This document shows positions 54,385 through 63,937 of a DNA stretch of 64,000 nt, one piece after another. The stretch is from an uncultured bacterium (GTDB taxonomy: Bacteria > Cyanobacteriota > Vampirovibrionia > Gastranaerophilales > Gastranaerophilaceae). Numbering within the stretch: the first letter of the stretch is position 1; each line of letters begins with the position of its first letter. A model generated the notes under the pieces. That model made no database searches, was not told the origin of the DNA, and worked only from the letters and a program-made list of their open reading frames with translations. The translations under genes and the position numbers were made by a program. The stretch lies in contig CANENE010000008.1 in the NCBI GenBank assembly GCA_947428835.1, positions 29,167 to 93,166 on the forward strand, written 5' to 3'.

Positions 54385-57291
54385 CTAATAATATTGTTCT
54401 ATATAATTATAAGCTTTATCAAAGACCTCTTTATCTTTGAGCTTATATTTAATCCAAATTATACTTCTTAAGGCTTTTTTAACTTCTTGTTTTCCAGCTG
54501 TAGTTGTTTGCCATTCAGGGAAACGTACAACTTTTACAATCTCATCAATATCGTTAACTATTCTCTCAACTATGATCGGGGTTTGTGCATTTTTTACACC
54601 ATTAAACAGTTCTGTTAATGCGGCTTTACCTTTATCAATTTCTTCTTCCGGCACAACTTCTTTTTCTGCTTGTGCTGCTTCACGAGCTAGTTCAAGTAGG
54701 AGTTTTAAGAATTCTATGCTAGTTATTAAACCTTGTTCGTGTTTCTCTCTTAAATTTTCAAGTTTTTCTCCTAATTTTATAAATTTAGGATCATTACTAT
54801 GAGCTCTTATTTTAGCAACAAGATTTATTTCAACTTTCATTGTAGCTTTTTTAAGATTTTTCTGTTTTTCTATGAATTCATCAATCAATTCTGCATCCAT
54901 AGTTAAAATATCCATATCATCATGCAAATCCCCAACTTCAAGATTTTCGTGAATAAGCTCAATTGTTTTTGCACCAAGCGTTGCCCAAATTAGACCACCA
55001 CGGCCGTCTGTTGGTTTTACAGACTCATATACTTTACTTAACCACTTATAATCGTATTTATATGGTTGCAGGAATGTATCAGGCGAGAGTGCATTACAAG
55101 CCCTATTAAGAACTCTGTAGTCAGAAGCAAATTTATCTTTTTCTTTGTTTGTCGGAATACATTCTTGAGCTGCCATTAAACCTTCCCAGCCATCGCTAGT
55201 TCTATCAACCCCCATAAAGTAACTTAAGCATTTTTTCATTAAAGCTGGGAATTGGGTTTTGACATCTTCAATGTTTGTAATAACTTTTTTCATTCCTGCT
55301 TCATCAAAGTCTAATGCGCGAGCTACATTATCGAAAATGCCAATATAATCCACAATTAAGCCAGATGTTTTACCTTCATCATAGACACGGTTGGTACGAC
55401 ATATTGCTTGAAGTAATGTATGGTCTTTCATCGGCTTATCAAGATACATAACCTGCAAGATTGGTGCATCAAATCCTGTTAGAAGTTTGGAAGTTACAAT
55501 GACAAATTTTAAAGGATCATTCGGTTCTCTAAATCTATCCAAAATCTTACCTTCTGTATCTCTGTCTCTGCGATAAGCTTTGTATCGATCCTCTTTGTCA
55601 TTGTTTGTATCCATAACAATAGTAGATGCTTCCGATGATATTAACTTATCAAGTTCTTCTTTGTACATCAAACAGCACTCGCGGTCATAGCATACAACTT
55701 GAGCTTTATAGCCATTTGGTTCAATCTTTGTTTTAAAGTGGTTCACAATGTGTTCACAGACTTTTTTAATTCGTTTTCTGTCATACATAATTGCTTTCAT
55801 ATTCACTCGACGAGAAAGTTCACACTTATCTTCTTCCGATAGATCTTTTGTAAGACAATCAAATTCCCTATCGAGATTTTCTTTATTAACATGAAGATCT
55901 ACAGGTACAGGCTCAAAATTTAATGGCAAGGTTGCTTTATCTCTTATTGAATCAGAGAATGAATACTTGCTCATATAACCACTTTTGTCTTCTGTTGCGC
56001 CAAATGTATGGAATGTATTTTTATCAATTCTATTTATAGGTGTGCCGGTTAAGCCAAAGAAGAATGCATTTGGAAGAGCTAATCTCATTTTTTCGCCAAG
56101 ATTGCCTTCCTGAGTTCTATGGGCTTCATCAACCATAACTATAATATTATCTCGTTCATTTAAAACTGTTTCAACATCGCCAAATCTAAATATAGTAGTT
56201 ATTAATATTTTACGAGTATCATTTTTAAAGAATGTCATCAACTCTTCTTTTGTAGAAGCGCTTTCCAGATTTGGAATATCAGAAGCATTAAATGTTGCGG
56301 TTATTTGTGTTTCTAAATCAATACGATCGTCAACAATAACGACTGTTGGATTTTTTAGCTCAGGCATCATTCGTAATTTTTGTGCAGCAAATACCATAAG
56401 TAATGATTTCCCGGAACCCTGAAAATGCCATATTAATCCTTTTTTAGGGTATCCGGCAAGGACCCTATTTATTATTAAATTTGCCCCTTCATATTGTTGA
56501 TATCGGCAAATTATTTTATATTTTCTGTATTTTTTATCAGTAGCAAATATCGTAAAGAATTGGAATATATCCATAACTCTTTCAGGTGTAATCATATCAG
56601 CTACGCTTATTTTAACATCTGATAGTGTTCCTTCTGTTTTACAACTTGGAGTATGCCAAGGTCCCCATAAACCTATAGGCATACATACAGAACCATATCT
56701 AAAACATTTTCCTTCAGATGCAAAGTTAAATACATTAGGTACAAACATTTGCGAAATACTTTTTTCATAAGCTGAAATATCACCAGCACCATCTAGCCAA
56801 GTTATTGCATCGCGAACAGGGGTTTTAAGCTCCCCAATTGTAACAGGAAAACCATTAATAAGTAAAACTAAATCAAGACGTTTTCCACCTTCTTCTTTTG
56901 GAAATACCCATTGGTTTGTAACAACATATTCGTTCTTATTAAGCTCTTCTTTAGTCATTGTACCAAAGAACTTAATCGGAACCATTCTTCCATCTTTACC
57001 GAATGGGAAAGAATTTTCTTCAAATATGAGCTTTTTAAATTGTTCGTTTCTTGTTACTAGGTCATGCGCTTGTGTTGAAAGAATGAGTGAGCGTAATTTA
57101 TATATTACTTCATCTGCTCTTGAAGGTTCTTCTGCAATTTCAGGATTTAAACGAATTAAAGCATCTTTAACCATAGGTTCTACGAGCACATCACTATATT
57201 CACGAGGAAGCTCATCTGATTTAATATACTTCCAACCATTATTATTTAATATTGTTATAAGCATTTGTTCTAAAGTATCTTCATTAAACAT
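54385..57291 (-). CDS. hsdR: Type I restriction endonuclease subunit R
   Basis: 968 residues. N-terminal nuclease region (LDLVLLINGFPVTIGELKTPVRDAI, with E-x-K), then an SF2 translocase: GLIWHFQGSGKSLLMVFAAQKL (motif I), VIVDDRIDLETQ, MVDEAHRTQEGNLG (motif II DEAH), FFGLTGTPI, KFVIVTSKLLTGFDAPILQVMYLDKPMKDHTLLQAICRTNRVY (motifs V-VI). A C-terminal helical part for M2S docking follows. It overlaps hsdS by 8 nt and is the last restriction gene of the operon. Confidence 0.96.
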   Translation of the reverse strand: MFNEDTLEQMLITILNNNGWKYIKSDELPREYSDVLVEPMVKDALIRLNPEIAEEPSRADEVIYKLRSLILSTQAHDLVTRNEQFKKLIFEENSFPFGKDGRMVPIKFFGTMTKEELNKNEYVVTNQWVFPKEEGGKRLDLVLLINGFPVTIGELKTPVRDAITWLDGAGDISAYEKSISQMFVPNVFNFASEGKCFRYGSVCMPIGLWGPWHTPSCKTEGTLSDVKISVADMITPERVMDIFQFFTIFATDKKYRKYKIICRYQQYEGANLIINRVLAGYPKKGLIWHFQGSGKSLLMVFAAQKLRMMPELKNPTVVIVDDRIDLETQITATFNASDIPNLESASTKEELMTFFKNDTRKILITTIFRFGDVETVLNERDNIIVMVDEAHRTQEGNLGEKMRLALPNAFFFGLTGTPINRIDKNTFHTFGATEDKSGYMSKYSFSDSIRDKATLPLNFEPVPVDLHVNKENLDREFDCLTKDLSEEDKCELSRRVNMKAIMYDRKRIKKVCEHIVNHFKTKIEPNGYKAQVVCYDRECCLMYKEELDKLISSEASTIVMDTNNDKEDRYKAYRRDRDTEGKILDRFREPNDPLKFVIVTSKLLTGFDAPILQVMYLDKPMKDHTLLQAICRTNRVYDEGKTSGLIVDYIGIFDNVARALDFDEAGMKKVITNIEDVKTQFPALMKKCLSYFMGVDRTSDGWEGLMAAQECIPTNKEKDKFASDYRVLNRACNALSPDTFLQPYKYDYKWLSKVYESVKPTDGRGGLIWATLGAKTIELIHENLEVGDLHDDMDILTMDAELIDEFIEKQKNLKKATMKVEINLVAKIRAHSNDPKFIKLGEKLENLREKHEQGLITSIEFLKLLLELAREAAQAEKEVVPEEEIDKGKAALTELFNGVKNAQTPIIVERIVNDIDEIVKVVRFPEWQTTTAGKQEVKKALRSIIWIKYKLKDKEVFDKAYNYIEQYY

Positions 57292-58351
57292 CTGAGACCT
57301 CCTCTCTGAGTGCTTTTTCCAGTATAATTTTCTGAATATAACTAAGATTTTCTATTTGCACATTCAATGAATTTATCATTATATTAATTTTTTTAATAAA
57401 ACTAGCATATTGTTTTTGAATTTTTATATCTGGGATAAAAAATTTTATCTCTTTTAATAGTTTAAAATGTCTATTATATCCTAAATTTGTTAATTTTAAA
57501 TTTTTTAAGTAGTAATAAATATATGTATAATCAATATCTTTATTTTTTAATTTTAATAATTTTGTCCCATCTGCTCCCAGAAAAAAAGGTTCATTAATAA
57601 ATTTGAAAACTCTTGTATGGTCGCCAAATATTATTGCCGGAGTATCTTTATATAAACCTTCTTCATTATTTGAATATCCAGCAATTTCGTATTGGCTTTG
57701 GTCGATGATTTTAAATTTACCATTTTCTAAATAATTATTTTTATCGATTTTTGTGGCATTTTTTGTGTCATCATTAAATATGTCATTAAAAGATAGAGTT
57801 GTATTACGTTTTTGTATTTTTACAAAATAAGAATTTATAATTTTATTAGCAATACAAATAAAACTTTTATATGACTGTTTTGTTTCTTCTGCAGCCCAAA
57901 GAAGTTCAGCTAACTCTCGTTGTTTCTCTAAATCTGGCAGCTCAAATTCAAGTTCTTTTAATGCACTCCAGTTAATTGTTGGAGAGAGGGAGCCGACAGA
58001 AATTTTTATAGCTGCGTCTAAAAAATAATCCGAAGCAATAAACATAGGGAAAAATTTCGGATCAACCACATTTTCTTTTGGCCTTAAAACCAGCCCATGC
58101 GCAGAAAAAATCCCATTAAAAGGTGCAATAGCTACTTTTTTTTGATATGCCCTACGTTTTCCAAAAAGTACATCACCTTTTCTCATTATTAATTTCTCTC
58201 CAATGGGAGCAACTTCAGAACCAAATCTAGTCACTTCAAGGCATTGAGGGTCTAAATGTTCCAAGCCAATATAGGTATATTTGTCTTCTTTGGTGGGTTT
58301 CTTTTTTTCAGTACTGTTATATGCAATATCTTTAAACCTATATTTAGTCAT
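57284..58351 (-). CDS. hsdS: Type I specificity subunit S
   Basis: 355 residues with two target-recognition halves. The first (about 1-165) runs from YRFKDIAYN to LSPTINWSALKELEFELPDLEKQRELAELLWAAEE, a classic TRD end plus helical spacer. The second (about 185-350) ends KEIKFFIPDIKIQKQYASFIKKINIMINSLNVQIENL. It is a little short for HsdS (often 380-460). It overlaps hsdM by 4 nt (ATGA) and hsdR by 8 nt. Confidence 0.92.
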   Translation of the reverse strand: MTKYRFKDIAYNSTEKKKPTKEDKYTYIGLEHLDPQCLEVTRFGSEVAPIGEKLIMRKGDVLFGKRRAYQKKVAIAPFNGIFSAHGLVLRPKENVVDPKFFPMFIASDYFLDAAIKISVGSLSPTINWSALKELEFELPDLEKQRELAELLWAAEETKQSYKSFICIANKIINSYFVKIQKRNTTLSFNDIFNDDTKNATKIDKNNYLENGKFKIIDQSQYEIAGYSNNEEGLYKDTPAIIFGDHTRVFKFINEPFFLGADGTKLLKLKNKDIDYTYIYYYLKNLKLTNLGYNRHFKLLKEIKFFIPDIKIQKQYASFIKKINIMINSLNVQIENLSYIQKIILEKALREEVSDV

Positions 58352-59835
58352 CTTACCCCCTCCTTTCCAATCATTGCTGCTAATTCTTTATAGTTTTTCC
58401 TCATTTCATTGGAACTTTTAAGCCAATCTTGACAACACTTATGTGCATCATAAACCTCTTCTTTTTTCACTTCTGTTTGCTCATTGACATATAAAGGAAT
58501 GCTCAATGAATATCCATTGTTTTCAATATCTTTTATTGCTGCAACTTTTGCGAAATTTGGAATAATTTTATAATCATCATAAGCATTTGCTATCCTAGTT
58601 ATATGTTCATCTTCCAAGAAACTTTCCGCATTTTTTCTTGTAACTTCTTTGACTGCATTTATAAATAATACTTTTCCTCTGTTTTCAGAATTTTTATTAG
58701 TGCGACAGACCATAATACAAGCTTCCATTGGTGAATTATAGAAAAGGTTTGGACCTAATCCTATTACAGCTTCTAATAAATCCGATTTGACAAGTTTTGT
58801 TCGCAAATCTTTTTCTTCATCTCTAAACAATACACCGTGAGGGAATAATATTGCACAACGACCATTTTCTGTATCTAAACTTGTTAGTATGTGCTGCAAA
58901 AACGCATAATCGGCTCTACCTTGAGGTGGAGTTCCAAGCGTATTTCTGCCATATTTATCTGATTCGAATGCTGCTCTATCCCATTGTTTAATTGAATATG
59001 GAGGATTTGCTAAAACTAAATTAAATTGTTTCAACTTACCTTTTTCAATAAATCCCGGATTTTTTAATGTATCATCATTACATATTTCAAAATCCTTTAT
59101 ATCATGCAAAAATAAATTCATTCTTGCAATTGCAGACGAAAGCTGATTTATTTCCTGACCATAAAGTTTAACGTTGCGCCACTCTTGATTTTTATTTTTT
59201 AAATATGCAATACAAGATATTAACATGCCAGCACTGCCACAAGTAGGATCATAAACAGATTCATTTGATTGTGGCTTTAACATTTCTGTCATAAGATGAA
59301 CAACTGTTCTATTTGTATAAAATTCTTGTGCTGTATGGCCACTGTCATCAGCAAACTTTTTAATCAAGTATTCATAACCTTGTCCAAGTTCATCTTCTGG
59401 ACAATTTTCAATAGATAAAGTTTTGCTGCTAAAATGTTCTATTAAATCTTTCAATAATTTATCTGGTAAGCGCTTTTTATTTGTCCAAGGAGCATTGCCA
59501 AAAACACCTTGTAATTTTTCAACATTTGCTTTTTCAATTGTCTTGAAGGCTTTAATGATTGCGGTACCAACATTTTCAGAAACTGAACGAACATTTTTCC
59601 AGTGATGACCTTCTGGTACATCAAATTTATGTATTTCATCCCATTCAAGAGCTTCTTCACCGTATTGTTTAACTGCGTTTTGACATTCTTCATCGTAAAC
59701 ATCACAAATTCTTTTAAAGAAAAGCAATGGAAAAATATATTGTTTATAAGCACCTGCATCGATATTAGTTCTCAAAAGGACAGCAGAACCCCATAAATAT
59801 GATTCTAATTCATCAATTGTTATTCTATTGCTCAT
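58348..59835 (-). CDS. hsdM: Type I DNA methyltransferase subunit M, copy 2
   Basis: 495 residues. HsdM N-terminal domain (1-150), then FYTNRTVVHLMTEMLKPQSNESVYDPTCGSAGML (SAM motif I) and VLANPPYSIKQWDRA (catalytic NPPY). All key residues for N6-adenine methylation are present. It differs clearly from the HsdM encoded just upstream and overlaps it by 11 nt. Two intact M genes next to one S gene is unusual; they could form a mixed M1M2S complex. Confidence 0.94.
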   Translation of the reverse strand: MSNRITIDELESYLWGSAVLLRTNIDAGAYKQYIFPLLFFKRICDVYDEECQNAVKQYGEEALEWDEIHKFDVPEGHHWKNVRSVSENVGTAIIKAFKTIEKANVEKLQGVFGNAPWTNKKRLPDKLLKDLIEHFSSKTLSIENCPEDELGQGYEYLIKKFADDSGHTAQEFYTNRTVVHLMTEMLKPQSNESVYDPTCGSAGMLISCIAYLKNKNQEWRNVKLYGQEINQLSSAIARMNLFLHDIKDFEICNDDTLKNPGFIEKGKLKQFNLVLANPPYSIKQWDRAAFESDKYGRNTLGTPPQGRADYAFLQHILTSLDTENGRCAILFPHGVLFRDEEKDLRTKLVKSDLLEAVIGLGPNLFYNSPMEACIMVCRTNKNSENRGKVLFINAVKEVTRKNAESFLEDEHITRIANAYDDYKIIPNFAKVAAIKDIENNGYSLSIPLYVNEQTEVKKEEVYDAHKCCQDWLKSSNEMRKNYKELAAMIGKEGVR

Positions 59836-61336
59836 CGAGATAACCTCCTTTGATTAACAAGGCTTTGAATTTGTCCTCTGCTTTTATAATATCAGATAAT
59901 GCTTCTAAAAATTCTTGTTTTGCAACTTCAGGATCGACTGATTCTTTTTCTTCTCTTTCTATATATGTATTAACAGAAAGAGTATAATCATAATCTTTTA
60001 AATCCTGTGTTGTAACTATTTTACACTTTTCTTTTTCGTCTGCATAATTTTCATACAGTTTATAAACATCATCAATATTTTCATCGGTCATAATATTTTG
60101 CGCACGTTTAGGTGTATAAATTTTGGATGCATCAATCAAACAAACCTTCCCTTTATGCCCTTGTGGTTTGTTATTATTCAATATCAACGCACATGCTGAA
60201 ACCCCGGTACTATAAAATATACCGCTAACAAAAGTAATAACTGCTTCAAGTTTATCACTACCAATTAATTTCTTTCGCATATCGCCATCTTTGTTTTCTT
60301 TAGTTAAAATACTTTGGGGTAAAATGACTGCACACCTACCGTTATCTTTATCCATAGATTTAACCATATGTTGTAGCCATGCAAAGTCAGCACATGAATC
60401 TGTTGGACATCCCCAAATATTACGGCCATAAACATCTGATGCGAAAGCATCTGCGCCCCAGTTTTTTAAAGAAAAAGGAGGGTTTGCAATTACACAATCA
60501 AATGTTTTAAGTTGACCTCTAAATATATGCAAAGGATTGCGCAACGTATCACCTTGTAAGATGTTAAAATCCTTTGCCCCGTGCAAAAATAGGTTCATCC
60601 TTGCAATAGCAGAAGTAGCAAGGTTCTTCTCTTGGCCATAAATTTTACCATAGGATTGCTTATCATTATTCATTCTATGAATTGCTTCTATAAGCATACC
60701 ACCCGTGCCACAAGCAGGATCATAAACTGTTTCGCCAGGTTTTGGGTCCAATATCCTTGTTAAAAGTTTTACGATTGAACGTGGTGTGTAAAATTCTGCT
60801 GCATTTTTTTTAGATAAATCTGCAAATTTTTTAATAAGATATTCGTAACTATCACCCATAATATCGTCAGAATAATTATTATTTCCAACTTTTTTCTGAG
60901 ACATATGTTCAACAAGATCTTTCAATCTTTCATCAGACAATTTACTTTTATCTGTCCAATCAGCATCATCAAAACTTGTAAAAACTCCACTTAAGGTGTC
61001 TGGATTTACTCTTTCAATTCCAGTCATAGCCTTTACAATGGCTTTTCCTATATCTTTACTTTTTTCTCTAACATCCATCCAATGACAACCTTCTGGAATT
61101 GCAAAACGATGATTTTCTGCAAATGTTGCATATTCTTCATCTCCACCGGATTCTTCAAGTGCTTTTTGTGTTTCTTCGTCATAGACATCAGAAATTCTCT
61201 TAAAGAATAAAATCGGAGTTACATAGCTTTTAAACTCATCTTGGTTTATCGGCCCTCTTAATATATTACATGCCTCATATAAATGATTAAATAATTCTTC
61301 TTGACTTGTCATTTCTTCCGCTACTTTAGTTGCCAT
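59825..61336 (-). CDS. hsdM: Type I DNA methyltransferase subunit M, copy 1
   Basis: 503 residues. SQEELFNHLYEACNILRGPINQDEFKSYVTPILFFKRISDVYDEE (N-terminal HsdM domain), FYTPRSIVKLLTRILDPKPGETVYDPACGTGGMLIEA (motif I) and CVIANPPFSLKNWG (catalytic NPPF). Intact. AGGAG lies 6 nt before the ATG, 9 nt after the M-S gene. Confidence 0.94.
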   Translation of the reverse strand: MATKVAEEMTSQEELFNHLYEACNILRGPINQDEFKSYVTPILFFKRISDVYDEETQKALEESGGDEEYATFAENHRFAIPEGCHWMDVREKSKDIGKAIVKAMTGIERVNPDTLSGVFTSFDDADWTDKSKLSDERLKDLVEHMSQKKVGNNNYSDDIMGDSYEYLIKKFADLSKKNAAEFYTPRSIVKLLTRILDPKPGETVYDPACGTGGMLIEAIHRMNNDKQSYGKIYGQEKNLATSAIARMNLFLHGAKDFNILQGDTLRNPLHIFRGQLKTFDCVIANPPFSLKNWGADAFASDVYGRNIWGCPTDSCADFAWLQHMVKSMDKDNGRCAVILPQSILTKENKDGDMRKKLIGSDKLEAVITFVSGIFYSTGVSACALILNNNKPQGHKGKVCLIDASKIYTPKRAQNIMTDENIDDVYKLYENYADEKEKCKIVTTQDLKDYDYTLSVNTYIEREEKESVDPEVAKQEFLEALSDIIKAEDKFKALLIKGGYLDEQ

Positions 61337-61345
61337 TATTCACTC

Positions 61346-62938
61346 CTAAAATTTATTCTGTAATTCCTTGACTACGTTTTGCCATCTATCGTTAGCAGCA
61401 TTAATAGTATTCTGATACAAAGATAATTCTTTTTCATACTCTTCCGAGATTACTCTTTGTTCCTCTAATGGTAACACTGGAATTTCTACTGACATTATGT
61501 CTTTGTAGCTAATATTCATTAACGTTGTACCTTGTTGTAGAGCCTTGATTTGTTTTATACCAATAGGACTATCTAAAAATATTTTAAGATATACAGGCAA
61601 GAGCTGGGTTTGGTTAACTCTTATTACAATAAGGTTAGAAGATGCAATGCAAGGATATTGCTGCAATTTAAACACGGCTGTCTTGATGGCTGTACCTCTC
61701 GCTGGAATTAAAATATCACCATCTTCCAATATATAATTTAAAATTTTACGTTCGTCAGTATCTAAGTGATCTAAAGAATTATAATCTATATCAAACTCTT
61801 TGATGTTTGCAATATTTACAACACCCACAGTGCCAGTTTCGTCTTTTGAGTTAACAACTTTGCCCCTAAAAGAATGAGCGACATCTCCCAAAGTTATTCT
61901 TTTAGTGTTTGAATTTTGGAAATTTTGCCAGTCGTCATCTTGTCTTGCGAATATTTTATCTATATTCCAATCTCCAAATTCTTCAAGCTCAGTGTTCATC
62001 ACAAAGGTTTCATCTTCCAATTTAATTGAAACTTCCTTTGATTTTTTATCAATAACCTTCTTGTATCGTCTAATGGTTACATCATCAGTCATACCTGAAG
62101 CTATGGTGAATAAATAAGTTTTTATTGCAGTTGAACTGAATACTCCGGTAGGTAATTCGGATATTTCTTCAATTTTATACATTTTTTGAATAAAATTACG
62201 CAATTCTTCAACTCGGTCGGTTGCAAAGGTTATACGTGCAGGAAGAATAGTAACGAGTTTTCCTGTAAATGATAAGTGGTATAGCAAACTCTCGGTTGAT
62301 GCCAATTCATACTCTCTGCATATAAAATCTCTTTGCTGTTCAACCATCATTCTTACCCCAAAAGGAGGCAGAGAAAGTATTAAATCAAATTTTTGAGATG
62401 TAAATTCAAAATCATTCATTCCAACTTGTATTATTTCTACATTATTGTATTCTGCAAATATTTCTTTTAATAGCTCGCAATGCAAGGATTGAACCGTTGT
62501 TATTAAATATGAACAGTTTTTGTTTTTATCGATAATTCCTTTTAATGCAAGTGAAAACTTTTCACCATCCTTAATTAAAACATTTGAGAGATTTTTGCTA
62601 ATTTTATCAAGCAATAAGTTGCATATTGAATCAGGTGCTTGTATATGACCATTCTTATCGGTATCTATAGTAAGCACATCCGTCCAATCTAATTCCATCG
62701 ATTTAACAGTTTGATAAAAATTTAAAAATACATTTGCGTTTTCGAACACATTAACGTATCCATATTTATTGCTAATGTATCGTGAACAGTCGTACAAAGA
62801 TTCATTTATATCATCGGGATTATTTGCTTCTTTTTTAACTTTAAGTGTAACAAAAAGTGCAGTTGCAAGCTCTCCCATGGGAAGTATTCCTTTTAGATAA
62901 CTTGCTTTTTTGGATATATTCGAATTTGTATTTTTCAT
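61346..62938 (-). CDS. Degenerate methylase fused to a type I specificity module
   Basis: 530 residues from the ATG at 62938 (GGAGAAA 4 nt before). The longer frame to 63094 would read through the 48-bp palindrome and promoter. The N-terminal part follows the N6-adenine methylase layout, but the catalytic motif is SLPPFGV instead of NPPF and no DPxxGxG SAM motif is seen, so catalysis is unlikely. From about residue 350 the protein turns into an HsdS-like TRD: ITLGDVAHSFRGKVVNSKDET ... LQQGTTLMNISYKDIMSVEIPVLPLEEQRVISEEYEKELSLYQ. First gene of the operon; may direct a mixed complex to another DNA site. Confidence 0.82.
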   Translation of the reverse strand: MKNTNSNISKKASYLKGILPMGELATALFVTLKVKKEANNPDDINESLYDCSRYISNKYGYVNVFENANVFLNFYQTVKSMELDWTDVLTIDTDKNGHIQAPDSICNLLLDKISKNLSNVLIKDGEKFSLALKGIIDKNKNCSYLITTVQSLHCELLKEIFAEYNNVEIIQVGMNDFEFTSQKFDLILSLPPFGVRMMVEQQRDFICREYELASTESLLYHLSFTGKLVTILPARITFATDRVEELRNFIQKMYKIEEISELPTGVFSSTAIKTYLFTIASGMTDDVTIRRYKKVIDKKSKEVSIKLEDETFVMNTELEEFGDWNIDKIFARQDDDWQNFQNSNTKRITLGDVAHSFRGKVVNSKDETGTVGVVNIANIKEFDIDYNSLDHLDTDERKILNYILEDGDILIPARGTAIKTAVFKLQQYPCIASSNLIVIRVNQTQLLPVYLKIFLDSPIGIKQIKALQQGTTLMNISYKDIMSVEIPVLPLEEQRVISEEYEKELSLYQNTINAANDRWQNVVKELQNKF

Positions 62939-62969
62939 CAGATTTCTCCATGATTTAATTTTACCATTA

Positions 62970-63000
62970 TATAATACTACAAAAGAAAAATATTTACAAC
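62970..63000 (-). promoter_or_regulatory. Putative promoter of the type I operon
   Basis: On the reverse strand TTGTAA (the last bases of the palindrome), a 17-nt spacer and TATTAT, about 35 nt before the ATG at 62938. Confidence 0.55.
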
Positions 63001-63040
63001 TATAATTTTGGTATTGCAATACCAAAATTATAGTTGTAAA
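62993..63040. repeat. Perfect 48-bp palindrome overlapping the type I operon promoter
   Basis: Two 24-nt arms with no spacer, centre at GTATTG|CAATAC (63016/63017); ends TTTACAAC and GTTGTAAA. No T-tract follows in the transcribed direction, so it does not look like a terminator. It could be a protein-binding operator, a recombination site for the neighbouring recombinase or a cruciform. Confidence 0.85.
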
Positions 63041-63087
63041 CTTGTGTCTTCGTCTCTGTGATTGAATTAGAAGGAATGATAGCAAAG

Positions 63088-63106
63088 TTAACATGTCTTA
63101 ACATGT
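63088..63106. repeat. TTAACATGT direct repeat
   Basis: TTAACATGT at 63088-63096 and 63098-63106, 10 bp apart. It includes a 15-nt stretch (reverse strand TGTTAAGACATGTTA) that also occurs at 31818-31832 before the OLD gene. Confidence 0.4.
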
Positions 63107-63121
63107 AGTATTCTAACTGCC

Positions 63122-63661
63122 TTACAAATAAAAATTCCTATAAACCTCGTCAATGTCTTCTTGTTCGATTCCGATATAGTGGAGGATGATGGAAGGGGTG
63201 GAGTGGTTGAAGATTTTCTGCAACATTACGATATCGTCGTATTGTTGGTAAAAATGGTAGCCGAAGGTTTTTCGTAATGTATGTGTTCCGATTCGCCCCT
63301 TAATCCCTACCATTCGGGCGGCTTTGTTTATTATTCGGTAGGCTTGGGCTCTGTCGAGTCTATATCCTTTTTGTGTATAAAATAAAGGTCTTTCGTCGGG
63401 TTTGTCTTTTACAAATTCCTCAATCTCCACCTTTAGGTTTTCGTTAATCGGGAATTTTTTGTATTTATTGGTTTTCTTTTCCCTAAGTTCTATATAGTCT
63501 TTGCCTTTTACGTCTTTAACGTCGAGGGAGAGGATATCGGCTATTCTTAGTCCGCTATTTATTCCGAAGCTGAAAAGCAAAGCATTTCGTGGTTTCTTGG
63601 AAAGAATTCGTTTTATATTTTGGATGTCTTCTATGCTTTTTATAGGTTCAACGATGTTCAT
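63122..63661 (-). CDS. Minimal tyrosine recombinase (catalytic domain only)
   Basis: 179 residues from the ATG at 63661 (GAGGTG before it). It consists almost only of a catalytic domain: INSGLRIADILSLDVKDV (Arg), ELREKKTNKYKKFPI (Lys), GTHTLRKTFGYHFYQ (His-x-x-Arg), FNHSTPSIILHYIG (His, Tyr). No core-binding domain precedes it. Stand-alone recombinases beside type I restriction genes often invert specificity segments. It is upstream of the type I operon on the same strand. Confidence 0.9.
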   Translation of the reverse strand: MNIVEPIKSIEDIQNIKRILSKKPRNALLFSFGINSGLRIADILSLDVKDVKGKDYIELREKKTNKYKKFPINENLKVEIEEFVKDKPDERPLFYTQKGYRLDRAQAYRIINKAARMVGIKGRIGTHTLRKTFGYHFYQQYDDIVMLQKIFNHSTPSIILHYIGIEQEDIDEVYRNFYL

Positions 63662-63853
63662 TTGCACCTCAAAGTTTTGAGCCACAATATTAATTACCTA
63701 AAAGACAGTAAAAATAAAGCCTCAAAGCGAATTTGAGTACAAGTAACCGGAAACATTCAGCCATCTCAATCTCAAAAAATACAACATATTATTCTGGAAA
63801 TGTGTATTAAATTTATGAATAAACTTTTTTGTATTGTCACAAACTTGGTCAGA

Positions 63854-63937
63854 CCCTGAAACGAGTTCAGGGTGACGGTTGTTTGCATTGTTGCGCAGAA
63901 CCGTCATTACAAGAGGCAATTTATTGCCTCTTGTAAT
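63854..63937. repeat. Intergenic palindromic repeats
   Basis: CCCTGAA/TTCAGGG hairpin (63854-63872) and a 14-bp perfect stem ATTACAAGAGGCAA/TTGCCTCTTGTAAT (63906-63919, 63924-63937). The first unit, translated in reverse, gives the well-known RHPELVSGSDQ string of dispersed palindromic repeats. 63686-64000 holds no supported gene. Confidence 0.7.

Noticed and set aside
62993..63040. 48-bp palindrome as a terminator of the recombinase gene
   Set aside because: No T-tract follows in that gene's direction and the position coincides with a promoter.
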